Of a DNA stretch of 18,981 bases, positions 1-6,295 are shown one piece after another. The DNA is from Methanoregula sp. (lineage in GTDB: Archaea; Halobacteriota; Methanomicrobia; Methanomicrobiales; Methanospirillaceae): the NCBI RefSeq assembly GCF_023227875.1, contig NZ_JALOCH010000024.1:1-18981 (forward strand), in the 5' to 3' direction. Within the stretch, counting starts at the first letter, position 1. Every line of letters starts with the position of its first letter. A program made the translations under genes and the position numbers. Under the pieces are notes generated by a model. The model was given only the letters and a program-made list of their open reading frames with translations. It ran no database searches and was not told where the DNA came from.

Positions 1-23
1 TTCCGGCTCGCTGATTTCTTAAG

Positions 24-65
24 TGTCTCCTTTCTATTTGATTTCACACTCAAGAAAAGGAGACA
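24..65. repeat. Inverted repeat (hairpin) near the window start
   Basis: TGTCTCCTTTCT at 24-35 faces AGAAAAGGAGACA at 53-65. The arms match except for one extra A, and the loop is about 18 bases. It lies before the AT-rich UDG-like gene. It could end a gene outside the window or act as an operator; neither can be decided from this sequence. Confidence 0.45.
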
Positions 66-226
66 TTGTACCTTAGATCTTTTGGTCGTCGGTACAACCA
101 TTTTTGGATGAGGATTTCAACAGAGCACTTTTTTTAGATTTTCGACAACACGTGGAAAATGGGGTCTCACAAAAATTGTGATCAGAATTTGCAATATCTT
201 TTAAGAGATCTCAATAATGTATCCTC

Positions 227-850
227 ATGGATCTATGCGTAGGATGTGAATTAGATAGCCAAAAATACAAACACCCTTTATGGATTCCAGCACCTTCCGA
301 GAATCTTAAGGGTTGTATCATATCTCGTGATCCCACATCCGATTTTATTGATCCTTTGAATGGATACAAAGCAGGAAAGGGAAATCTTCAATTTGATGCT
401 CCCCCGAAGTGGCTTTGCCAGCGCATTCAGTATTTTATGGGGAACGATCTCAGTTCAACGGACATGAATAAAATTCACAAGTTTCTCGATAATCAATGTT
501 ATTGGACACATTTTCATAAATGCCCCACGAGTAAAAAAGATAAAAAATATCCCCGGTTTTCATTCCCTAACGGGAAGACGTGTGCGGATAGGTGGTTCAA
601 TCACGAATTTCTCAAATATAATCTCAAACATAAAATAATCATTCTCCTTGGAAGAGATCTCCAATCATATTTTAAAAATATGGAATCTCGTCACCTGTTG
701 CAAGACAATACGGTTATTTATCTCCCCCACCCCTCAAGAGCAAATTGTGGCAATGGATGGTCATGGAAGAAAAATAAACTCCCGGAGGATCGAAATCAGA
801 AAGAGATTGAAAATAAAATTTTCAGATTGTTATCTTTTATCGAAGAGTAA
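227..850 (+). CDS. Diverged uracil-DNA glycosylase superfamily-like protein
   Basis: The 207-residue protein has the layout of the Fe-S uracil-DNA glycosylases (families 4/5). An N-terminal Cys pair (C4, C7) is followed by HKCP (C99) and a fourth Cys (C119) before an Arg/Trp/Glu-rich helix. Then come the hydrophobic strand IIILLG (about 137-142) and PHPS (167-170), matching the HPS motif of the family. The four cysteines could hold a 4Fe-4S cluster. The usual GEAPG motif 1 is replaced by SRDPTSDF (33-40), so glycosylase activity is uncertain. ATG 227 is the first possible start, because an in-frame TAA lies at 215-217. A TATA-like stretch near 191-203 suggests a nearly leaderless transcript. 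The gene is AT-rich compared with the following operon, which suggests acquired accessory DNA. The superfamily call rests on motif order, not on an alignment. Confidence 0.55.
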   Translation: MDLCVGCELDSQKYKHPLWIPAPSENLKGCIISRDPTSDFIDPLNGYKAGKGNLQFDAPPKWLCQRIQYFMGNDLSSTDMNKIHKFLDNQCYWTHFHKCPTSKKDKKYPRFSFPNGKTCADRWFNHEFLKYNLKHKIIILLGRDLQSYFKNMESRHLLQDNTVIYLPHPSRANCGNGWSWKKNKLPEDRNQKEIENKIFRLLSFIEE

Positions 851-891
851 TTTGAACATTAATACAAATTCATTTCAAATTGTGGCATCAG

Positions 892-974
892 CCGACCTTC
901 GACGAACGCTGTCGGAACTCGAAGAACGCTGATGCGTTCTTCTTGACCTCCTGGTTCTTCGAACCAGTCGGTTC
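892..974 (+). promoter_or_regulatory. Three-hairpin leader upstream of ubiX
   Basis: Three stems follow each other. CCGAC 892-896 pairs with GTCGG 911-915. GAAGAACGC 921-929 pairs perfectly with GCGTTCTTC 934-942 over a TGAT loop. TGGTTC 952-957 pairs with GAACCA 961-966. A competing stem can form between GAACC 961-965 and GGTTC 970-974. A TATA-like stretch near 857-872 would place this in the 5' leader of the ubiX operon. It could be a regulatory leader or the 3' end of the preceding transcript. The two overlapping last stems would allow a switch, but that is inference. Confidence 0.45.
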
Positions 975-1033
975 CACAAACTCTTTTTCCCTCGCGCTCC
1001 GACATTGATACGACAGGAGAGCGAGCAGCAACC

Positions 1034-1588
1034 ATGAAAAAAGAGATCGTAGTCGGGGTGACGGGTGCGAGCGGGTCGATCTATGCCCGGCGCCTGCTTG
1101 AGGTGCTCAGTAAGGATGCAAAGGTCCACGTCATCGTCTCGGATGTCGCGGAGAAGATTGCAGCCCACGAAGGCGTCTCGCTCGCGGGGTTCAATGCCGA
1201 GTATCACGAAAACGACAAGCTCTTCGCATCCATTGCAAGCGGGTCGCACAAGTACGACGGCATGGTCGTGATCCCGTGCAGCTCCAAGACGCTTGCGGCG
1301 ATCGCAAATGGTTTTTCTGATAACCTGATCACCCGCACTGCCGATGTCTGCTTAAAGGAACACCGGAAATGCATCCTCGTTACCCGCGAGATGCCGCTCT
1401 CAAAAATTCACTTAAAGAACATGCTTGCCGCAGAAGAGGCGGGCGCGACGATCATGCCCGCAAGCCCCGGCTTCTACCACAAACCAAAGAAGATCGATGA
1501 CCTCGTGGACATGGTCGTTGCCCGGGTGCTCGACCACCTTGAGATCGAACACAACCTCATTCAGCGCTGGAGCGGTTACGATGCGTGA
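1034..1588 (+). CDS. ubiX: UbiX-like flavin prenyltransferase
   Basis: This 184-residue protein makes prenylated FMN from FMN and a dimethylallyl phosphate; UbiD-type decarboxylases need that cofactor. The N-terminus has the family signature VGVTGASGS (about 7-15). PCSSKTLAAIANGFSDNLITR (about 77-97), the TREMPLS segment, and PASPGFYHKPK with the C-terminal DLVDMVVARVLDHL helix all fit UbiX at full length (usually about 185-200 residues). AGGAG at 1015-1019 is rather far from ATG 1034, but no closer start keeps the signature. The stop overlaps the start of the UbiD-like gene, so the two are probably translationally coupled. In this context its likely customer is the next gene product rather than a ubiquinone-pathway enzyme. 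Confidence 0.93.
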   Translation: MKKEIVVGVTGASGSIYARRLLEVLSKDAKVHVIVSDVAEKIAAHEGVSLAGFNAEYHENDKLFASIASGSHKYDGMVVIPCSSKTLAAIANGFSDNLITRTADVCLKEHRKCILVTREMPLSKIHLKNMLAAEEAGATIMPASPGFYHKPKKIDDLVDMVVARVLDHLEIEHNLIQRWSGYDA

Positions 1589-2816
1589 TTTTATCGCAAA
1601 GATGCAGAAAGCAGGGCTCGTTGTCGATGTAAAGGAAGAAGTGTCAGCTGACATGCAGGCACCGAAGATGGCGGCCGGCACCGACAAACTCCTCCTCTTC
1701 CATAAGATTGGAGGCCACCGTGCCGTCATGAACCTCACCGCGAACCGTGCAGCCCTCTCGCTCGCGCTCGGTATCGATGAGAAAAAAATTGTCAGCACTC
1801 TTGCGGATGCACAATTCAACGGGAAGGTGAGAGAAGACGGGACGCTTACCATGCAGAAAGCGGACCTTTCGAAGCTCCCGATCATGCACCACTTCCCAAA
1901 GGACGCCGGGAAGTACCTCACCTCCGGGATCGTCTTCTCATGCTATGACGGCGTGGAGAACGCATCGATCCACCGGATGCAGGTGCTTGACGACCACCGG
2001 GTCGCGGCCCGGCTCGTTGAAGGCCGGCACACCCACGTAATGCTGAAGAAGGCGCTCGCGAAGGGCGAGAAGCTCCCCATTGCGGTCACCATCGGGACAC
2101 ACCCGGCCGTGACCTTTGCGAGCTGCACCCGGGTGCCGACCGGCATGGAGCTCGCGTTTGCCGCGGAACTGATGGGCGGGGAACTCAGGGTAAAACGGTG
2201 CAGCAACGGCGTACTCGTTCCCGATGCGGAGATCGTGCTGGAAGGGTTCATCACGGGCGACCTGACCGAGGAAGGGCCGTTTGTCGACATCACCGGGACC
2301 TATGACCCGGTCCGCATGCAGCACATCATCGAGTTCACCGGCATGTACACGAAGCCGGACTTCATCTACCACGGGATCCTGCCGGGCGGCGATGAGCACA
2401 AGGTGCTGATGGGTTGCCCCTACGAGCCGAAGATCTACAAGGCGGTCGCGGGTGTGACCCAGGTGAAGAATGTCGTGCTCACGAAGGGCGGCTGCGGGTA
2501 TCTCGACGCGGTGATCCAGATCAAAAAGAGCACGCAGGGCGATGGCAAGAACGCGATCATGGCCGCGTTTGCTGCCCACACCTCGCTCAAGCACGTGGTG
2601 GTCGTGGACGAGGATATCGACCCCACGGACCCTCACGATGTTGAGTATGCAATTGCGACCAGGGTGAGCGGCGACCGGGACATCATGGTGATCACCGGTG
2701 TCCGCGGCTCCTCGCTCGACCCGTGCCAGAAAGAAGACGGCACGAACGTGAAGGTCGGGGTCGATGCAACGATGGTGCTGGGACGCGAGGCCGACTTCTC
2801 CCGTGCCACGTGGTGA
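1581..2816 (+). CDS. UbiD-family decarboxylase, probable anhydromevalonate phosphate decarboxylase
   Basis: The 411-residue protein belongs to the UbiD family of prenyl-FMN-dependent decarboxylases. In the archaeal mevalonate route such an enzyme converts trans-anhydromevalonate 5-phosphate to isopentenyl phosphate. Visible features are the HRMQV segment with R132, matching the cofactor-site Arg, and EGPFVDITG (231-239), matching the EGPFGE segment with the catalytic acids. The second Glu is Asp (D236) here. The open frame extends upstream to 1425, but ATG 1581 overlaps the ubiX stop by eight bases and gives the usual length, so it is preferred. The substrate is inferred from its place between ubiX and the AcnX large-subunit gene; a generic UbiD call would miss this. 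Confidence 0.88.
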   Translation: MRDFIAKMQKAGLVVDVKEEVSADMQAPKMAAGTDKLLLFHKIGGHRAVMNLTANRAALSLALGIDEKKIVSTLADAQFNGKVREDGTLTMQKADLSKLPIMHHFPKDAGKYLTSGIVFSCYDGVENASIHRMQVLDDHRVAARLVEGRHTHVMLKKALAKGEKLPIAVTIGTHPAVTFASCTRVPTGMELAFAAELMGGELRVKRCSNGVLVPDAEIVLEGFITGDLTEEGPFVDITGTYDPVRMQHIIEFTGMYTKPDFIYHGILPGGDEHKVLMGCPYEPKIYKAVAGVTQVKNVVLTKGGCGYLDAVIQIKKSTQGDGKNAIMAAFAAHTSLKHVVVVDEDIDPTDPHDVEYAIATRVSGDRDIMVITGVRGSSLDPCQKEDGTNVKVGVDATMVLGREADFSRATW

Positions 2817-2821
2817 GCACC

Positions 2822-3985
2822 ATGCTGCTGGACAAAGACGATGAACGGATCCTTGCCGGAGAGCAGGGCGAGACAAAGCAGAAGGTGCTCGAGCTCCTTG
2901 TTGCGCTTGGCAAGGTCTTCGGGGCCGAGCGGCTCGTCCCGATCGCGAGTGCACAGGTGAGCGGGGCATCCTACAAGACGATCGGGGAGTACGGCCTCCA
3001 GTGGCTCAACTCGCTTGACGCGAAGGCGGTTGTCCCGGCGGTGCTGAACCCGATCGGCATGCCACGGGACCGGTGGCAGGAGATGGGTGTGGACCCGGAC
3101 TTCGCGGTAAAGCAGCAGGCCGTTGTCGCCGCGTACGAGCGTCTCGGCATCAGCCTCGAATGCACCTGCACACCCTACTATCTCCGCGAGACAAAATTCG
3201 GCGACCACCTCGCGTGGTCGGAGTCCTCGGCAGTCTGTTACGCGAACTCGGTGATCGGGGCACGAACAAACCGAGAAGGCGGTCCCGGCGCCCTTGCCGC
3301 GGCACTCGTGGGAAAGACACCCTGTTACGGGTTCCACCTTGATGCGAACCGCAGGCCGCAGGTGGTTGTCCGCGTGCAGGCCGACACCCGCGACTGGACT
3401 ATCGCGGATTATGGGGCGCTCGGTTACCATGCCGGTAAGCTGGTGGGTAACCGGATCCCGTTCTTCACGGGGATCGACCCCGGGAAGGACCAGCTCAAGG
3501 GGCTCGGGGCGGCAATGGCCGCGACCGGCGCCGTGGCGCTGTACCACGTGGAAGGCGTGACACCGGAAGCACGGGCCGGTCCATTCGATCTTGCCGGTCT
3601 TGAAACAATCGCCGTGGAATCCGATGAGATCAAAAAACTGTTCCGGGAGATCCCGGTCGACGCGGTTGCAGTAGGATGCCCGCACTGCTCCCCCGCGGAG
3701 CTGGACGAGATCGCCCTGCTCCTTAAAGGGAAGGTCGTCACAAAGCCGTTCTATGTCTTTGCTTCGCAGGGTGTCATCGAAAAGAACCAGCGGACCGTTG
3801 ACACGATCGAGAAGAGCGGTGCCCGGGTCTTTGCCGACACCTGCATGGTGGTCTCGCCCGTGATGGAGCAGTACGAGGCGATCATGGTGAACTCGGGAAA
3901 AGCGCTCGCGTACGTGCCGGACATGTGTGCCGCGGTTGCCCGCATCGGGACGATCGGGGATTGCGTGAGGGTGGGGACGGAGTAG
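2822..3985 (+). CDS. Aconitase X catalytic (large) subunit, probable phosphomevalonate dehydratase
   Basis: The 387-residue protein matches the aconitase-X catalytic domain. In archaea this large subunit works with a small swivel subunit to dehydrate mevalonate 5-phosphate to trans-anhydromevalonate 5-phosphate. Typical stretches are ILAGEQGE (about 10-17), the SGASYKTIGE segment (47-56), CTCTPYY (114-120), GARTNREGGPGALAAAL (146-162), GCPHCSP (285-291) and DTCMVVSP (339-346). C116, C286/C289 and C341 are candidate Fe-S ligands. ATG 2822 is chosen because GGTGA at 2812-2816 sits five bases before it. GTG 2813, overlapping the previous stop, is the alternative. The gene closes the trio with ubiX and the UbiD homologue. 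The small subunit (DUF126 / AcnX swivel domain) is not in the window and must be encoded elsewhere for activity. Confidence 0.88.
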   Translation: MLLDKDDERILAGEQGETKQKVLELLVALGKVFGAERLVPIASAQVSGASYKTIGEYGLQWLNSLDAKAVVPAVLNPIGMPRDRWQEMGVDPDFAVKQQAVVAAYERLGISLECTCTPYYLRETKFGDHLAWSESSAVCYANSVIGARTNREGGPGALAAALVGKTPCYGFHLDANRRPQVVVRVQADTRDWTIADYGALGYHAGKLVGNRIPFFTGIDPGKDQLKGLGAAMAATGAVALYHVEGVTPEARAGPFDLAGLETIAVESDEIKKLFREIPVDAVAVGCPHCSPAELDEIALLLKGKVVTKPFYVFASQGVIEKNQRTVDTIEKSGARVFADTCMVVSPVMEQYEAIMVNSGKALAYVPDMCAAVARIGTIGDCVRVGTE

Positions 3986-4051
3986 ACCCATTCACAACAG
4001 GAAAAAGAGATTTTTATATCCTGATTTTACGTTAACAACACGCTTTCAGAT

Positions 4052-4198
4052 TTACTTGTTGAGGGTATGCTGGGAAAAATACTCATCGAGTTTTTCTGAT
4101 AACCGGGTTAAAAGTATCACCTGTTCCTGGAATCCATCGCGTGCTTCAACCGGGGAAGGTTTGGTTGTATATACGTTCTGAGTCGTGTCTGTAGTCAT
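4052..4198 (-). CDS. Small hypothetical protein (48 residues)
   Basis: A short minus-strand frame encodes 48 residues, beginning MTTDTTQNVYTTKPSPVEAR and ending LSEKLDEYFSQHTLNK. GGTGA lies five bases before its ATG, the same type of ribosome site used by other genes here. An ATG twelve bases further upstream (4208-4210) would add four residues. A CTTTATTT stretch about 70 bases upstream could be its TATA box. The second half is amphipathic and helix-like. I do not recognise a family. It lies convergent to the AcnX gene and downstream of the first small paralogue. Confidence 0.45.
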   Translation of the reverse strand: MTTDTTQNVYTTKPSPVEARDGFQEQVILLTRLSEKLDEYFSQHTLNK

Positions 4199-4344
4199 TT
4201 TCTTCACCATTTTTGATAATTCTCATCCGACAATTGATCTTGCGGTATAACCATTTCTGCAAAAATTCTGAAATAAAGGTACTTGTCTGCAAAGCAGATC
4301 TGCAATGCACATTTTCCCGGCAGGGACGATGACAATCAGAGATA

Positions 4345-4363
4345 AAAACCGGGCGAAAACCCG
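4345..4363 (-). terminator. Hairpin and T-run terminator
   Basis: On the minus strand, CGGG (4363-4360) and CCCG (4353-4350) form a short stem over a six-base loop, followed at once by five T (4349-4345). It lies 13 bases past the stop of the 109-residue gene, where a terminator is expected. A T-run also precedes the stem. Archaeal termination depends mainly on T-runs, so the stem may be secondary. Confidence 0.5.
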
Positions 4364-4375
4364 AAAAAAGAAATT

Positions 4376-4705
4376 TCAGCGAATCGCAAGCAGGATCTTC
4401 TTGATCTCCTCCACCGTTTCCGGCGATGGGTTCCGCCCCGGCCTGATCCCCGTCCCCCGTGAAAGGATCTGCCGGACTTCGTCCATCTTAATATTGACAA
4501 ACGGGATCTTGTCCCAGACCTTCTGGTCGATCTTGTTCCACGTGCACTGGAGCAGGTGAGTGAGGAGGGTGATATCTGCTTCGGAGAATGATCTCCATTC
4601 TGCACCGATCCCCTGCTGCATCATCTTCATCGAGACCTCGACCGTCTTTCCACGGTGAACATGGTACAGTCGCCTTCCGAGCTCTGCCTGGGTTACATCC
4701 GGCAT
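4376..4705 (-). CDS. Hypothetical protein, paralogue A of a divergent pair
   Basis: This 109-residue soluble protein has no family I recognise. It is clearly related to the product of the divergent gene at 4900. Both share ELGRR near the N-terminus, then AEWxSFSxAD, a T-L-L-W-I segment, a W with nearby aromatics, an (I/V)-x-x-(I/L)-L-x-x-GT turn, and a C-terminal helix ending in a hydrophobic IL. No membrane segment is visible. GGAGG on the minus strand (4713-4717) sits seven bases before the ATG and supports the start. The pair lies where atpH and atpI are often found in methanogen ATP synthase operons, but it does not resemble those subunits. Confidence 0.75.
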   Translation of the reverse strand: MPDVTQAELGRRLYHVHRGKTVEVSMKMMQQGIGAEWRSFSEADITLLTHLLQCTWNKIDQKVWDKIPFVNIKMDEVRQILSRGTGIRPGRNPSPETVEEIKKILLAIR

Positions 4706-4899
4706 GCATCTTCCTCCCGTCCCTTTTTGGGATGATGAGTGAGTCCCGCTGTGTAATCATAAACTTTGTGGCGGCATGTACAGGTATGGATAGTGGATAT
4801 TATAAACACGTACACTATGGTATGGCCCCCTCAAACCGGGCCGGCCCCGGCAGGGAAAGTGCTTTAACCCGGCACAGGATAATTCCGATACAATGGACA

Positions 4900-5244
4900 A
4901 TGTCCCGTACCAGTGAAGAGGAGCTGGGCAGGAGGCGGTTCCAGCTCTTAAGGCAACAAGCGGTCGAAGCCGCAATAGAGAAGATACGGCACGCCCCGGC
5001 TGCTGAATGGCATTCTTTTTCCGGTGCGGACTACACGCACCTCCGCGATATCCTCGGCGAGCTGTGGATCCACATCGAGCGGGAGAAGTGGAACGAGTAC
5101 GCGTTCTCCACGCTCACCCGCGACGATATCCATGACCTCCTTACTCTTGGCACCTCCGCGCAGGGCCGTGCCCTCCCCCGTTCTGTCCTCGATGCGATGG
5201 AGGCGATCCTCGCGCATACCCGGCACAGCCGTCCACCCGTGTGA
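4900..5244 (+). CDS. Hypothetical protein, paralogue B of a divergent pair
   Basis: The 114-residue product is a paralogue of the 109-residue protein on the other strand. The shared pattern is EELGRR, AAEWHSFSGAD, LWIHIEREKW, DDIHDLLTLGT and a final hydrophobic helix. The open frame extends upstream to 4588, but that part covers the other paralogue's coding region. ATG 4900 places the protein in register with paralogue A. TGCTTTAAC near 4860 is a possible TATA box about 35 bases upstream. The gene lies about 100 bases before atpK, in the same direction, but atpK has its own TATA-like box, so it may not belong to the ATP synthase transcript. Function unknown. Confidence 0.7.
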   Translation: MSRTSEEELGRRRFQLLRQQAVEAAIEKIRHAPAAEWHSFSGADYTHLRDILGELWIHIEREKWNEYAFSTLTRDDIHDLLTLGTSAQGRALPRSVLDAMEAILAHTRHSRPPV

Positions 5245-5299
5245 TGGTCGGCAGGCTCATGTGGTGGAAGACTGTTTCTGGCGAAGACCAACTCAATAC

Positions 5300-5341
5300 C
5301 TTAATATATCAGCACTCTGTTAGGTTCTATCATTAGAGGTG
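5300..5341 (+). promoter_or_regulatory. Promoter and ribosome binding site of the ATP synthase operon
   Basis: TTAATATAT (5301-5309) in an otherwise GC-rich stretch is a good archaeal TATA box. A transcript would start about 25 bases downstream, near 5330. GAGGTG (5336-5341), five bases before the atpK ATG, is a strong ribosome binding site. Confidence 0.6.
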
Positions 5342-5346
5342 TTGAC

Positions 5347-5565
5347 ATGGTTGGTTGGGAAGTTCCTATCGGGGCCGCGATTGCATTCTCCTTTGGTGCG
5401 ATCGGTACGGGATGGGCGCAGTCACGCATCGGTGCAGCCGGTGCGGGTGCGATTGCCGAAAAACCGGAGACTGCAGGTACCATCATCATCCTGGAAGCGA
5501 TACCCGAGACGCTGGTCATCCTCGGGTTCGTTGTCGCCGCGATGATCATCCTGATGGTGAAGTGA
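5347..5565 (+). CDS. atpK: A-type ATP synthase subunit K (membrane rotor proteolipid)
   Basis: The 72-residue protein is a single helical hairpin of about 8 kDa, the size of a one-unit proteolipid. Helix 1 spans about 6-34 with Gly-rich packing motifs (GAIGTG, GAAGAGA). Helix 2 spans about 43-71. The ion-carrying carboxylate of the rotor ring is expected at E54 in the IPETLVILGF segment; a second Glu (E50) lies one turn before it. Several copies form the ring that turns as H+ or Na+ crosses the membrane. The ion cannot be decided from this sequence alone. It opens the operon from its own TATA box and is followed by 144 noncoding bases with a hairpin, unlike the tightly packed genes after it. 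Confidence 0.92.
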   Translation: MVGWEVPIGAAIAFSFGAIGTGWAQSRIGAAGAGAIAEKPETAGTIIILEAIPETLVILGFVVAAMIILMVK

Positions 5566-5604
5566 CCGGGCGGCACTAAGGCTGCCCACCATCACACCAC
5601 GTTC

Positions 5605-5655
5605 CTATAAACAGCCGATTGTTCACCCAACTCCCGGGCCGGGAACCTCCGGGAG
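5605..5655 (+). promoter_or_regulatory. atpK-atpE spacer with TATA-like box and hairpin
   Basis: CCTATAAAC near 5604-5612 resembles a TATA box. CTCCCGG (5631-5637) pairs perfectly with CCGGGAG (5649-5655) over an 11-base loop. This is the largest gap in the operon. A stem after the proteolipid gene could protect or end the atpK message, giving more K than the other subunits, while the TATA-like box would start the rest. The structure is seen; the role is inferred. Confidence 0.45.
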
Positions 5656-5709
5656 CGTCCAGGCAGCTGAACTGTTGCCGTAAAGACAGGGGTCTGGACG
5701 CGTGAAACA

Positions 5710-6294
5710 ATGGCCTATGAAAACCTTTTAAAATCCGTGGAGGAGAGTGCACAGGAACGGCAGCGGGAGCTCTTCGAAAAGGCAGCAAAACTGGCCGGGG
5801 AGATCCGGTCGGAAGCAAAGAAGCAGGCCGGAGAGATCCAGGAGATCGCAATAAAAGAAGCAGAAAAATCTGCAGCCATCGAGCGGAACAAGCAGTTGTA
5901 TCTCACAAAAGGGGAGATCAAGGAGCAGAGCCTCCGCATGCGCGAGAAAGTCTTCGATGCGGCCTTTGAGAAGGCCACAGGGCAGTTGTCTGGTTTGCGG
6001 CAGGATAAAAAATACCCGGCCATATTCGAACAACTGGCCCGGGAGGCAACCGGTGCCATGGGCGGGCAACCGTTCCGGGTACACGTTGACAAGCATGACG
6101 AGGAGCTCTGCAAAAAAATCCTTGCGGCCCTGGACATCCGGTGCGAAGTCCTCACCGATCTTCAGTGCATGGGCGGCCTCGTGGCCAGCTCGCCGGACGG
6201 GCTCATCACCATCTCCAACACGATCGAGTCCCGTCTCGAGCGGATCCGGGAACACAAGAAGCTCGAGATCCACGCCATTCTTGCCGGAGGCTGA
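5710..6294 (+). CDS. atpE: A-type ATP synthase subunit E (peripheral stalk)
   Basis: The 194-residue protein has a long charged Lys/Glu/Ala-rich helix (about 1-85) suited to the peripheral stalk coiled coil. A compact C-terminal domain follows, with CMGGLVASSPDGLITISNTIESRLER (about 157-182), the family's most conserved segment. Length is normal. Subunit E pairs with subunit H to tether A1 to the membrane part. Its usual partner gene atpH is not in this operon. The stop is followed by atpC after one base. Confidence 0.92.
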   Translation: MAYENLLKSVEESAQERQRELFEKAAKLAGEIRSEAKKQAGEIQEIAIKEAEKSAAIERNKQLYLTKGEIKEQSLRMREKVFDAAFEKATGQLSGLRQDKKYPAIFEQLAREATGAMGGQPFRVHVDKHDEELCKKILAALDIRCEVLTDLQCMGGLVASSPDGLITISNTIESRLERIREHKKLEIHAILAGG

Positions 6295-6295
6295 G

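Noticed and set aside
952..974. tRNA-like TTCGAACC string
   Set aside because: Only a local hairpin; no acceptor, D or anticodon stems are found at tRNA spacing.
1938..2969. 343-codon minus-strand frame opposite the UbiD-like gene
   Set aside because: Antisense shadow with biased Arg/His composition and no motif.
2633..3991. 452-codon minus-strand frame opposite the AcnX gene
   Set aside because: Arg/His/Asp-rich composition typical of the antisense of a GC-rich gene; the plus strand encodes a clear AcnX protein.
4588..4899. Upstream extension of the 114-residue gene
   Set aside because: It runs antisense through the divergent paralogue and its promoter; the paralogue alignment places the start at 4900.
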